Of a stretch of 7,758 nt of DNA, positions 1 to 7,758 are shown one piece after another. The stretch is from an uncultured Campylobacter sp. (GTDB taxonomy: Bacteria; Campylobacterota; Campylobacteria; Campylobacterales; Campylobacteraceae): NCBI GenBank assembly GCA_934728065.1, contig CAKVDW010000032.1, forward strand, positions 1 through 7,758. The letters run 5' to 3'. The notes under the pieces were generated by a model. That model was not told the origin of the DNA. It saw only the letters and a list, made by a program, of their open reading frames with translations, and ran no database searches. The first letter of the stretch is position 1; each line of letters starts with the position of its first letter. Both the position numbers and the translations under genes were made by a program.

Positions 1-1
1 T

Positions 2-778
2 GGCTATCCTGTGCGATATTACAGTGATGTTAAAACCCTTGTTGATGGGGGCAAGCACTTGGGAAAGGATAATTTTTATGCTTCTTTTGTTTTGAGTCAA
101 AACGAAAGAGCGGGTGCTAATTTAGCAAGGCTTGCGGTAGAATACACCGAAAAAAGTTTTTATGAGCGCAACGACACGCTTTTGCAAAGTGATTTGCTTA
201 AAGCGATGATGCGAGATTACGCGGCTGGGGAGACTTCAAATGATGCCTTGATTTTTTTAAACTCTTTAAAAAACCCAAATTTTACGCTTAAAACCCCCAA
301 AACCCGCGACATTTTCGTGTATATGCCCTTGCGAATGGCGATGATTTTTGCTACTGTGGCGAGCTTTTCAAAGATAGATTTAGCCACAGGCGAAATAAAT
401 TCGCCCTTTGTGTTTAGCACGGCTATCAATAAAGGCACACTTAAAGACGGTTCTTATAATTTAAGCAATGGTATGGTGCTTGCAAACGATTTTACCGCCC
501 TTTATGTTAATAATAGAGCACTTAAAATCCACAGCATAACTGATTTTAACTCCATAAAACACAAAGATTTTAGGCAAATTCTTGTCGATGAAAATGGGGA
601 TTTTTTCGTTTTTTATTTTAAAGAAAATTTTGGCTTGCCCGTGCAGTTTATCATAATGGACAAAACTATGTTTGAAAGCGCTTTCGTGCAAATGTTTTTC
701 TTTGAAAATTACGACAAAAGCCTATACGAGCTTGTTTTGAGCGAAAAAGAAGCCAAAGTGTATAAGCTAAAAAAGTAA
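2..778 (+). CDS. pglB: Oligosaccharyltransferase PglB, C-terminal part (5' end outside window)
   Basis: This is the STT3-family enzyme that transfers the lipid-linked heptasaccharide to Asn of D/E-X-N-X-S/T sequons in the periplasm. The frame is open from the first bases and reads GYPVRYYSDVKTLVDGGKH, which in the family directly follows the catalytic WWDYG motif. The GTG at 11 is therefore an internal Val codon, not a start. About 258 residues remain, close to the roughly 250 expected after WWDYG in a 713-aa PglB; the membrane domain lies upstream of the window. The visible part is the soluble periplasmic domain. It holds EYTEKSF (residues 47-53 of the fragment), an MxxI motif (M-A-M-I, about 112-115) that helps recognise the +2 Ser/Thr of the sequon, and FIIMDKTMF near the end. 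The stop is 10 bp before pglA, which indicates one transcript. Family assignment is very secure. Confidence 0.96.
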   Translation, partial: GYPVRYYSDVKTLVDGGKHLGKDNFYASFVLSQNERAGANLARLAVEYTEKSFYERNDTLLQSDLLKAMMRDYAAGETSNDALIFLNSLKNPNFTLKTPKTRDIFVYMPLRMAMIFATVASFSKIDLATGEINSPFVFSTAINKGTLKDGSYNLSNGMVLANDFTALYVNNRALKIHSITDFNSIKHKDFRQILVDENGDFFVFYFKENFGLPVQFIIMDKTMFESAFVQMFFFENYDKSLYELVLSEKEAKVYKLKK

Positions 779-788
779 GGATTAAGGC

Positions 789-1925
789 GTGAAAATCGGC
801 TTTTTAAGCCACGCTGGTGCGAGCGTGTATCATTTTAGAATGCCTATTATCAAGGCTTTGCTTGCACGCGGTGATGAGGTTTTTGTTGTCGTGCCAAATG
901 ATGAGTATGCAAACCGCTTGCAAAAGCTGAATTTACCATTTACGCTGGTATTTTACGAGCTGCAAAGAAGCAGTGTCAATCCTTTCGTGGTTTTTAAGAA
1001 TTTTTTTTCGCTTTGCAAAACGCTCAAAGGCTTAAATTTAGACTTGCTCCAAACAAACGCGCACAAAAGCAACACTTTGGGGATAATCGCTGCTCAATTT
1101 GCTGGCATAAAACGCTGTGTTGCCCTTGTCGAAGGGCTTGGCAGCTTTTATATAGATGAGGATTTTAAAAGCAAAATCGTGCGTTTTAGCATAAATTCAC
1201 TTTATAAAATCGCCTTTAAATGCGCCGATAAATTCATCTGCGTAAGCCACTCAAATGCCGAATTTTTAAAGAATTTAGGCTTAAAAGAAGAAAAAATCAC
1301 ACTCATTTCATCAGTAGGCGTAAATTTAAAGCATTTTTGTCCGCTTAAAATCACAAGCGAACAAAGGGAGTATTTTTGCAAGCAAAATGGCATAAGAAGC
1401 GACTTGCCCATTGTTTTAATGGTAGCTAGGGCTTTGTGGCACAAGGGCGTGCGTGAGTTTTACGAGGCTGCGAGCCTGCTAAAAGGGCGTGCGAGCTTTA
1501 TCTTTGTGGGCGGTTTTGATGAGAACAAATCCTGCGCGAGTTTGGAGTTTTTGCAAGGTGGCGCGGTGCATTATCTTGGCAAACGCGATGACATAGCCTT
1601 TTTGCTGAATTTATGCGACATTTTCGCCCTGCCAAGCTACAAAGAGGGCTTTCCCCAAAGCGTGCTTGAAGCCAAAGCCTGCGCCAAAGCCTGCGTGGTA
1701 AGCGAGGTAGAAGGCTGTGTAGAAGCCGTGCGAAACGCCTTAGACGGACTTTATTGCAAGGTGCGCGATGGCAAGGATTTGAGCCAAAAAATCGCCCTTT
1801 TGCTTGATGATAAAGCCTTGCTTAAAAACCTTTCTCAAAACGCCTTTAAAGACGCTTTAAACTATGATGAAAACAATATTTCTAAAAAATATTTAAACGA
1901 ATATGATAAGATTTTTGGGCAATAA
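789..1925 (+). CDS. pglA: GalNAc transferase PglA (GT4 family, adds the second sugar of the N-glycan)
   Basis: PglA adds the first GalNAc (alpha-1,3) to undecaprenyl-PP-diNAcBac on the cytoplasmic face of the inner membrane. The protein has 378 residues; C. jejuni PglA has about 376. The N-terminal Rossmann half begins MKIGFLSHAGASVYHFR. The C-terminal half carries the nucleotide-sugar part: MVARALWHKGVREF (about 211-224), then the GT4 E-x7-E motif as EGFPQSVLE (E286 and E294), followed by AKACAKACVVSEVEGC. The start is GTG: an in-frame TAA lies two codons upstream at 783-785, so no earlier start is possible. A TAAGGA ribosome-binding site (776-781) overlaps the pglB stop, suggesting translational coupling. 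In the family the protein is membrane-associated through a hydrophobic N-terminal surface rather than by clear membrane helices, and I see none here. Other GT4 enzymes share the motif, but gene order makes PglA firm. Confidence 0.95.
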   Translation: MKIGFLSHAGASVYHFRMPIIKALLARGDEVFVVVPNDEYANRLQKLNLPFTLVFYELQRSSVNPFVVFKNFFSLCKTLKGLNLDLLQTNAHKSNTLGIIAAQFAGIKRCVALVEGLGSFYIDEDFKSKIVRFSINSLYKIAFKCADKFICVSHSNAEFLKNLGLKEEKITLISSVGVNLKHFCPLKITSEQREYFCKQNGIRSDLPIVLMVARALWHKGVREFYEAASLLKGRASFIFVGGFDENKSCASLEFLQGGAVHYLGKRDDIAFLLNLCDIFALPSYKEGFPQSVLEAKACAKACVVSEVEGCVEAVRNALDGLYCKVRDGKDLSQKIALLLDDKALLKNLSQNAFKDALNYDENNISKKYLNEYDKIFGQ

Positions 1926-1940
1926 TCTATATCTTTCGTT

Positions 1941-2000
1941 TAATTTTAATTTAAATTATTTTTTTATAATCAAGCGTTTAAAATAAACCATAAAGTAAAG
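1941..2000 (+). promoter_or_regulatory. Probable internal sigma-70 promoter and RBS for pglC-D-E-F
   Basis: The 76-bp gap between pglA and pglC is far more AT-rich than its surroundings. It contains a perfect TATAAT at 1965-1970 preceded by T-rich and AT-rich blocks (1941-1964). Campylobacter sigma-70 promoters are known to have a good -10 box and periodic AT-rich upstream DNA instead of a strong -35, which fits. A purine-rich AAAG (1997-2000) stands just before the pglC ATG at 2005. The promoter is inferred from sequence only; read-through from pglB-pglA is also possible because I see no terminator in the gap. Confidence 0.55.
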
Positions 2001-2004
2001 ATTG

Positions 2005-2607
2005 ATGTATAAAAGTTTTATCAAAAGAATGCTGGATTTGCTTGTATCTTTAAGCCTAATCATAGTGCTTGCGCCCATTATCTTGCTGGTGGCTTTGCTT
2101 TTAAAGTGCGTTTTGGGCGCGGTTTTGTTTAGGCAGGAGCGCCCCGGGCTTAATGAGCGCATTTTTACCCTATATAAATTCAAAACGATGAGTGATGAAA
2201 GGGACGAAAATGGGAACTTGCTGCCCGATGAGTTTCGCTTAAAGCCCTTTGGCAAGGTTATCCGTAGCCTTAGCCTTGATGAGCTACCCCAACTTTTCAA
2301 TGTCCTCAAAGGCGATATGAGCCTCATCGGTCCTCGCCCCTTGCTTGTGAAATACTTGCCACTTTATAATGAAGTGCAAAAGCACCGCCACGATGTGCGT
2401 CCGGGCATTACGGGCTGGGCGCAGGTAAATGGGCGCAACGACATTTCGTGGGAGAAAAAATTTGAACTTGATTTGTTTTATGTGAGAAATTGCAGCTTTG
2501 CCCTTGATGTTAAAATCGCTCTAATGACTATGGTGCGGGTTTTTCAAAGAAGTGGTATCAGTAAAAGTGGCAAGGCAACGAGTGATGAATTTAATGGAAA
2601 AAATTAA
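2005..2607 (+). CDS. pglC: Undecaprenyl-phosphate diNAc-bacillosamine-1-phosphate transferase PglC
   Basis: PglC is the monotopic phosphoglycosyltransferase that starts glycan assembly: UDP-diNAcBac plus undecaprenyl phosphate gives Und-PP-diNAcBac. With the ATG at 2005 the protein is 200 aa, the length of the C. jejuni enzyme, and begins [14 protein letters not shown] codon at 2002 directly upstream could add one residue, but ATG is preferred. Residues about 11-36 form the hydrophobic reentrant membrane helix. Cytoplasmic motifs follow in family order: [37 protein letters not shown] with the catalytic Asp-Glu pair at 92-93, GPRPLL, and [15 protein letters not shown]. It ends FNGKN, as I recall the C. 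jejuni protein does. The Ser-Pro pair that bends the membrane helix in characterised PglC is Ala-Pro here (23-24). The next gene, pglD, starts 50 bp downstream. Confidence 0.96.
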   Translation: MYKSFIKRMLDLLVSLSLIIVLAPIILLVALLLKCVLGAVLFRQERPGLNERIFTLYKFKTMSDERDENGNLLPDEFRLKPFGKVIRSLSLDELPQLFNVLKGDMSLIGPRPLLVKYLPLYNEVQKHRHDVRPGITGWAQVNGRNDISWEKKFELDLFYVRNCSFALDVKIALMTMVRVFQRSGISKSGKATSDEFNGKN

Positions 2608-2657
2608 GTTGTGTTTTTTGCGCAAAATCGCGTGAATTTATGTGAAAAAGGCTGAAA

Positions 2658-4531
<1,874 letters not shown>

Positions 4532-4564
4532 AATGGCGCGTAAAGCTGAATTTAAGGGGCAAAA

Positions 4565-6334
4565 ATGACACATAAAAGCAAGAGATTAACCTTTTTTTTG
4601 ATTTGTGATTTTGTATTATTCACGCTGTCTATTTTTTTAGCCTATGAGTTGCGATTTTCAGGCTTTATACCAAATATCTTTTATGAAAGCCTAATCAAAG
4701 CGTGGCTCGTCTTAACCGCCCTTAAATTCGCCTTTTTCGCGCTTTTTGGCATTTACAAGGTAGCGTGGCGTTTTGTCTCTTTAAACGAGGCGAGAAAAAT
4801 TTTCATCGCCCTAGCCTTGTCTGAGTGCGTTTTTTTGGGGATTTTTTATCTTTTTGATGATTTTTTCAACCCCTTTCCAAGAAGCGTTATCGGCATTGAT
4901 TTTGTTTTGAGCTACCTTTTTATCGGTGGTTTGCGTATCAGCAAGAGAATGTTTATCGATTTTAGGCGTGTTCGCTATGAAGAATCCACTCCCTGTATCG
5001 TTGTGGGCGCGACTTCAAAGGCTTTACACCTTTTAAAAGGCGCAAAAGAAGGCTCTTTGGGGCTTTATCCTGTCGCCGTCATCGATGAAAGAAAGAGTTT
5101 AATCGGCACATATTGCGATAAATTCAAGGTTCAAAGCAAAAATTCCATAAAAGACTATGCACAAAACGGCGTAAAAACGGCTATCATCGCTTTAAAATTA
5201 AACCAAGATGAGCTAAAAAAGCTCTTTGATGAGCTTGTAAGCTACGGCATAAGCGACATAAAGATATTTTCATTTACAAAAAACGAAACAAGAGACATAA
5301 GCATAGAGGATTTGCTCGCAAGAAAGCCAAAGGATTTAGACAACAAAGCCGTTAGCGCGTTTTTAAAGGGCAAGGTTGTCCTTGTGAGCGGAGCTGGCGG
5401 GACGATAGGTAGTGAGCTTTGTCAGCAGTGCATTCAATTTGGCGCAAAAAAGCTCATAATGGTAGAGCATAGCGAGTTTAACCTTTATCAAATCAACGAA
5501 AAATTAAGCGCGCACAAGGACAAAATCACGCCCGTGCTGTTAAGCATACTTGATGAGAACGCCCTTGATGAGCTTTTAGCGCACCATAAAATCGACTTGA
5601 TTTTGCACGCTGCTGCTTATAAACACGTCCCACTTTGCGAGCAAAACCCTAATGCAGCGGTGCTAAACAACATACAAGGCACGAAAATTTTGTGCGATTT
5701 AGCCAAAAAAAATGGGGTGAAAAAATTTGTGATGATAAGCACAGACAAAGCCGTGCGCCCCACGAGCATAATGGGCTGCACCAAGCGTGTGTGCGAGCTT
5801 TACGCCCTAAATTTAAGCGAGGCGAATTTTGAAGTGTCTTGCGTGCGTTTTGGCAATGTGCTGGGTTCAAGTGGCAGCGTAATCCCTAAATTTAAGGCTC
5901 AAATCGATGCGAATTTACCCCTAACCCTTACTCACCCTGACATTGTGCGTTATTTTATGCTTGTAAGTGAGGCGGTGCAGCTTGTCTTGCAGGCTGCTGC
6001 CATCGCAAAGGGCGGCGAGCTTTTTGTTTTAAATATGGGGCAGCCCGTTAAGATAATGGATTTAGCCCAAAAAATGCTACTTTTATCGGGCAAAACGCAC
6101 CTACCCATCAAAATCACGGGCTTACGCAAGGGCGAAAAGCTTTTTGAGGAACTTTTAATCGATGAAAAAGATATTCAAACCAAGTATGAAAGCATTTTCG
6201 TAACACACAGCGAAAAATGCGACTTAAAAAAGCTCAATTTGCAAATCAACGAACTGCTTCACTCATCAAATGTAGCGCAAATTCTTGCCCAAATCGTGCC
6301 AGAATTCAAGCATAACAGCAAAGGAACGGTGTAA
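4565..6334 (+). CDS. pglF: UDP-GlcNAc 4,6-dehydratase PglF (inner-membrane)
   Basis: PglF catalyses the first committed step of bacillosamine synthesis, converting UDP-GlcNAc to the 4-keto-6-deoxy sugar with bound NAD+. At 589 aa it is full length (C. jejuni about 590). The N-terminal part has four predicted membrane helices (about 9-28, 45-65, 79-97 and 106-124). A Rossmann-like linker domain follows ([17 protein letters not shown], about 143-159). The catalytic extended SDR domain starts with the NAD-binding GAGGTIG at 276-282 and continues with [13 protein letters not shown]. Its active site is [17 protein letters not shown]393, D394 and K395, with Met (M403) where classical SDRs have Tyr in YxxxK, a known feature of this subfamily. 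[15 protein letters not shown] and [15 protein letters not shown] lie near the end. AAGGGG (4554-4559) is a strong ribosome-binding site. It is the last gene of the block, with a terminator directly downstream. Confidence 0.96.
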   Translation: MTHKSKRLTFFLICDFVLFTLSIFLAYELRFSGFIPNIFYESLIKAWLVLTALKFAFFALFGIYKVAWRFVSLNEARKIFIALALSECVFLGIFYLFDDFFNPFPRSVIGIDFVLSYLFIGGLRISKRMFIDFRRVRYEESTPCIVVGATSKALHLLKGAKEGSLGLYPVAVIDERKSLIGTYCDKFKVQSKNSIKDYAQNGVKTAIIALKLNQDELKKLFDELVSYGISDIKIFSFTKNETRDISIEDLLARKPKDLDNKAVSAFLKGKVVLVSGAGGTIGSELCQQCIQFGAKKLIMVEHSEFNLYQINEKLSAHKDKITPVLLSILDENALDELLAHHKIDLILHAAAYKHVPLCEQNPNAAVLNNIQGTKILCDLAKKNGVKKFVMISTDKAVRPTSIMGCTKRVCELYALNLSEANFEVSCVRFGNVLGSSGSVIPKFKAQIDANLPLTLTHPDIVRYFMLVSEAVQLVLQAAAIAKGGELFVLNMGQPVKIMDLAQKMLLLSGKTHLPIKITGLRKGEKLFEELLIDEKDIQTKYESIFVTHSEKCDLKKLNLQINELLHSSNVAQILAQIVPEFKHNSKGTV

Positions 6335-6379
6335 AGCGGCATAAAGCAAGATGAAAAATCTTGCGTGAGCTGTTTTTTT
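6335..6379 (+). terminator. Intrinsic terminator of the pgl operon
   Basis: Immediately after the pglF stop, GCAAGAT (6346-6352) and ATCTTGC (6358-6364) form a perfect 7-bp stem with a GAAAA loop. AGC (6335-6337) and GCT (6369-6371) can add an outer pair of strands. A run of seven T follows at 6373-6379, a few bases from the inner stem. Position and structure fit factor-independent termination of the pgl transcript. Confidence 0.75.
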
Positions 6380-6514
6380 AAAAATGGCTTACAAAATTTG
6401 TTTAATTCATCTCTTCGTTTAAACCTTTCTTCTTTTATCCAAATTCCACGCTTTGAATTAAATTTTTCTTTCCTTGTAAATTTGCTTTTCACCCACGAGG
6501 CGAAAATTTTTTAC

Positions 6515-6541
6515 AATTTAAGCTATTTTTAAGCTTAAATT
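6515..6541. promoter_or_regulatory. 10-bp inverted repeat upstream of the G tract, possible operator
   Basis: AATTTAAGCT (6515-6524) and AGCTTAAATT (6532-6541) are perfect inverted copies separated by 7 bp. The centre lies about 45 bp upstream of the TATAAT box at 6571, a position where an activator or repressor could bind. It has no following T tract on the + strand, so it is a poor terminator in that direction. I recognise no consensus for a named regulator. Confidence 0.4.
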
Positions 6542-6550
6542 AAGATTATA

Positions 6551-6582
6551 TTAAGAGGGGGGGGGGGGATTATAATTATAAG
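6551..6582 (+). promoter_or_regulatory. Promoter of the outer-membrane protein gene with a G12 tract in the spacer
   Basis: A perfect TATAAT (6571-6576), followed at once by a TATAAG (6577-6582), forms the -10 region; together they make the palindrome TTATAATTATAA (6570-6581). Directly upstream is an uninterrupted run of 12 G (6557-6568). A TTAAGA (6551-6556, 4 of 6 matches to TTGACA) could be the -35 element, with a 14-bp spacer that is shorter than the usual 16-18. Transcription would start near 6585-6590, leaving a 5' UTR of roughly 115-120 nt. Changes in the G run would alter the spacer and so the promoter strength. The elements are visible; promoter activity and switching are inferred. 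Confidence 0.6.
6557..6568 (+). repeat. Homopolymeric G12 tract (simple sequence repeat)
   Basis: Twelve consecutive G stand in an otherwise very AT-rich intergenic region. Runs of this length are known hypermutable sites in Campylobacter and Helicobacter, changing by single bases during replication. It is the only G or C run of this length in the window and lies outside any coding frame I can support. Confidence 0.95.
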
Positions 6583-6615
6583 AACTAAATTTTTAACACA
6601 TTTTGCCTAAAAATT

Positions 6616-6650
6616 TTCAAAAATTTTGTCCAAAAGATAAAATTTTTGAA
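6616..6650 (+). promoter_or_regulatory. AT-rich 12-bp inverted repeat in the presumed 5' UTR
   Basis: TTCAAAAATTTT (6616-6627) and AAAATTTTTGAA (6639-6650) are perfect inverted copies with an 11-nt loop. If transcription starts near 6585 this would form an RNA hairpin about 55 nt before the start codon. It could influence mRNA stability or translation, or act as a DNA operator. It also contains a TAAAAT (6638-6643) that could serve as an alternative -10 box. The function is unknown. Confidence 0.4.
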
Positions 6651-6693
6651 TTTTAAAGCGTGAAGTTGTGTGAAAAATTTAGAAATTCATCTT

Positions 6694-6699
6694 AAAGGA
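6694..6699 (+). promoter_or_regulatory. Ribosome-binding site for the outer-membrane protein gene
   Basis: AAAGGA lies five bases before the ATG at 6705, good spacing for a Shine-Dalgarno sequence. It supports that start over any internal ATG. Confidence 0.8.
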
Positions 6700-6704
6700 C
6701 TCTT

Positions 6705-7331
6705 ATGAGTATAAACAAATTTGCTTTGAGCTTTGCTCTGGCTGGGATTTTAGGTGCTACCGTTGCGGTGGCTGAGACAAGCGGTGCTTTTGTGGGTGTG
6801 CAAGGTAACACTAACTTTTCTTCTAATACTTTCAAAAGAGAATCTAATGGTGGAAGCTGCAAAAACACCGACACACAATACCAAATCGGTGTTTTGGGCG
6901 GGTATAAATTCTTTTTTATGCCTGAAGTTGGAGTTAGAGCTTATGGTGTGCTAAACTATCAAAATAGCCAAAGCAAGTATGATGATGGCAAAGCGACAAA
7001 TAACATTTTGAGTGCCAGTGCAAATGTCGATGGGCTTTATAACTTCGTTTCAAGCGAAAGTTTGGACTTTGGGGTTTTTGCGGGTTTAAGTCTTGGCTAT
7101 ACAAAAATCACAAATAAAGATGAGAGTGATGGCGAACCCAGCTCGAAAATCACTATGAGTGGCTTTGACCCTGGCATAAACTTTGGCTTGCGCGCAAATG
7201 TCGCTCAAAATCACGGGCTTGAACTTTATAGTCGCTTTGGTTTAGCTGATATAAAGAAAACTGAAAATGGCGTTACTCAAAAATTCCGAACACCTTATAC
7301 CGTAGGACTTCGCTACGCGTATAGCCTTTAA
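6705..7331 (+). CDS. Small outer-membrane beta-barrel protein, function unknown
   Basis: This 208-aa protein starts with a clear Sec signal peptide: MSINK, a hydrophobic core (ALSFALAGILGATVAV) and probable cleavage after AVA, giving a mature N-terminus ETSGAFVGVQG. That opening resembles the A-E-x-x-G-x-F-x-G-V start of many Helicobacter and Campylobacter outer-membrane proteins. The rest alternates short amphipathic strands with polar loops (FFMPEVGVRAYGVLNYQ, LDFGVFAGLSLGYTKI, GINFGLRANV, HGLELYSRFGLADI). It ends PYTVGLRYAYSL, like a last barrel strand, although the final residue is Leu rather than the usual Phe. The size suits an 8- or 10-stranded barrel. One Cys is present in the mature protein, and I find no D/E-X-N-X-S/T glycosylation sequon. 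It has its own promoter with a G tract and is not part of the pgl pathway. Adhesin, small porin or structural roles are all possible; I do not recognise a specific family name. Confidence 0.85.
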   Translation: MSINKFALSFALAGILGATVAVAETSGAFVGVQGNTNFSSNTFKRESNGGSCKNTDTQYQIGVLGGYKFFFMPEVGVRAYGVLNYQNSQSKYDDGKATNNILSASANVDGLYNFVSSESLDFGVFAGLSLGYTKITNKDESDGEPSSKITMSGFDPGINFGLRANVAQNHGLELYSRFGLADIKKTENGVTQKFRTPYTVGLRYAYSL

Positions 7332-7424
7332 GCTGAGTGAAATTGAGAGAGTTTTCATTTTGAGTGATATAAAACCGAGTGAGTTTTTGTTTTCGTTTAA
7401 AACAGAGCAAAGCAAACTCGCTTT

Positions 7425-7470
7425 ACTTGCCTAAATTTAAGGATTTAGGCAAGTTAATCCTTCTTTGAAG
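7425..7470 (+). terminator. Strong hairpin downstream of the outer-membrane protein gene, possible terminator
   Basis: ACTTGCCTAAAT (7425-7436) and ATTTAGGCAAGT (7443-7454) form a perfect 12-bp stem with a 6-nt loop. The downstream sequence is only moderately T-rich (TAATCCTTCTTT), so termination may be inefficient. It lies 94 bp after the stop codon; I see no better terminator closer to the gene. Confidence 0.5.
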
Positions 7471-7501
7471 TAAGGTAGCTGAGAAATGCTGCCTTATTTA
7501 A
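7471..7501 (+). terminator. Second hairpin, possible terminator
   Basis: TAAGGTAGC (7471-7479) pairs with GCTGCCTTA (7488-7496) through nine pairs, one of them a T-G wobble, with an 8-nt loop. TTTA follows. It may act with the stronger hairpin just upstream as a tandem terminator. Confidence 0.35.
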
Positions 7502-7621
7502 AAAGCTAGATTTTTCCGTTTTTCAAGCTGGTTAAGCCTCAAAAGCAAGAATGCAAAAGCCATATAAGCTTGCAAGGTGCAACAAAAATCCAAAGAATTT
7601 AAACAAGACTTGTTTTTGTGG

Positions 7622-7651
7622 ATACTTCGCTTTCTTGCGAAAGCTCAGTAT
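7622..7651. repeat. Intergenic palindrome (stem-loop)
   Basis: GCTTTC (7629-7634) and GAAAGC (7639-7644) form a perfect 6-bp stem with a TTGC loop. ATACT (7622-7626) and AGTAT (7647-7651) extend it by five more pairs across a symmetric TC/TC internal loop. The sequence style (CTTCGCTTTCTTGCGAAAGC followed by a TATGACA end) resembles short palindromic repeats scattered between genes in many bacteria. Only one copy is in this window, so its dispersed nature is inferred. Confidence 0.45.
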
Positions 7652-7681
7652 GACAATTTTATATGATAAGACAAGTCAGTG

Positions 7682-7758
7682 AAAAAAAGTTTAAAGAAAA
7701 GAAAAACAAAAAAAGTTTAAAGAAAAGAAAAACAAAAAAAGTTTAAAGAAAAGAAAAA
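7682..7758. repeat. 26-bp purine-rich tandem repeat, continuing past the window end
   Basis: The unit runs from GTTTAAAG to CAAAAAAA. Copies at 7689-7714 and 7715-7740 are identical over 26 bp, and a third is identical for its first 18 bp (7741-7758) before the window stops. The seven A at 7682-7688 match the end of the unit, so the array starts about there. The + strand is almost entirely A and G. The period is not a multiple of three and stop codons interrupt each frame, so this is not a coding repeat. It is not a CRISPR array because there are no spacers. Confidence 0.9.

Larger units (their letters stand above)
7332..7681. other. Non-coding stretch without a supported gene
   Basis: No open frame here has a convincing length, ribosome-binding site or recognisable product, and I see no tRNA or rRNA-like fold. 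It holds the two hairpins at 7425-7496, the palindrome at 7622-7651 and three GAGTGA hexamers (7335, 7362 and 7377). It may be decayed sequence or a simple boundary between operons. Confidence 0.6.

Noticed and set aside
2616..2627. Palindrome TTTTGCGCAAAA between pglC and pglD as a terminator
   Set aside because: With any realistic loop the stem is only about four A-T pairs, there is no T tract after it, and pglD follows closely in the same pathway.
6259..6492. A 77-codon frame on the - strand overlapping the end of pglF
   Set aside because: It overlaps the well-supported pglF 3' end and its terminator, and its product is low-complexity Lys/Phe/Arg-rich. I see no support for a gene.
7335..7382. 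Three GAGTGA hexamers after the outer-membrane protein gene
   Set aside because: The spacing is irregular (27 and 15 bp) and there is no flanking similarity. It is probably chance.
7601..7615. Palindrome AAACAAG-A-CTTGTTT as a terminator
   Set aside because: A real hairpin would have only six pairs, mostly A-T, so it would be too weak; no gene upstream needs it beyond the better hairpins at 7425-7496.
7551..7682. A 43-codon open frame on the + strand (begins MQKPYKLARC)
   Set aside because: It has no good ribosome-binding site, runs through the intergenic palindrome at 7622-7651 and shows no recognisable domain. It is probably a chance frame.
7682..7758. CRISPR array
   Set aside because: The units are directly adjacent and identical with no unique spacers, so this is a simple tandem repeat.

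Overview
The window looks like chromosomal DNA from an epsilonproteobacterium (Campylobacterota), most likely Campylobacter or a close relative. The coding sequence is moderately AT-rich, and the first six genes follow the order of the C. jejuni N-linked protein glycosylation (pgl) locus: pglB-pglA-pglC-pglD-pglE-pglF. From memory of the C. jejuni proteins, lengths and motifs match closely (PglA about 376 aa, PglC about 200, PglE about 386, PglF about 590). I could not align them, so the species is left open.

Positions 2-6334 hold the pgl block, all on the + strand. It opens with the C-terminal part of the oligosaccharyltransferase PglB, cut by the window edge just after its catalytic motif. 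PglA (second-sugar glycosyltransferase) follows. After a 76-bp AT-rich gap with a likely internal promoter come PglC (initiating phosphoglycosyltransferase), PglD (acetyltransferase), PglE (aminotransferase) and PglF (4,6-dehydratase). PglF, PglE and PglD convert UDP-GlcNAc to UDP-diNAcBac. PglC loads diNAc-bacillosamine phosphate onto undecaprenyl phosphate, PglA adds the first GalNAc, and PglB later transfers the finished glycan to Asn in periplasmic proteins. The block ends with a good intrinsic terminator. The pglG gene that follows pglF in C. jejuni is absent here.

Positions 6335-6704 are non-coding and structured: the pglF terminator, a 10-bp inverted repeat, a run of 12 G directly upstream of a TATAAT box, and a 12-bp AT-rich inverted repeat in the presumed 5' UTR. 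They precede a 208-aa signal-peptide-bearing protein (6705-7331) that looks like a small outer-membrane beta-barrel. The G tract in the promoter spacer suggests phase-variable transcription of this gene, which is the most interesting observation in the window.

Positions 7332-7758 carry no convincing gene. They hold two hairpins that could be terminators, a compact palindrome of the kind found in dispersed intergenic repeats, and a 26-bp purine-rich tandem repeat that runs off the window end.

The glycosylation system itself is well known. The new or unusual points are local: the homopolymeric promoter switch, a lysine/asparagine/serine-rich C-terminal tail on PglD, and the repeat array.
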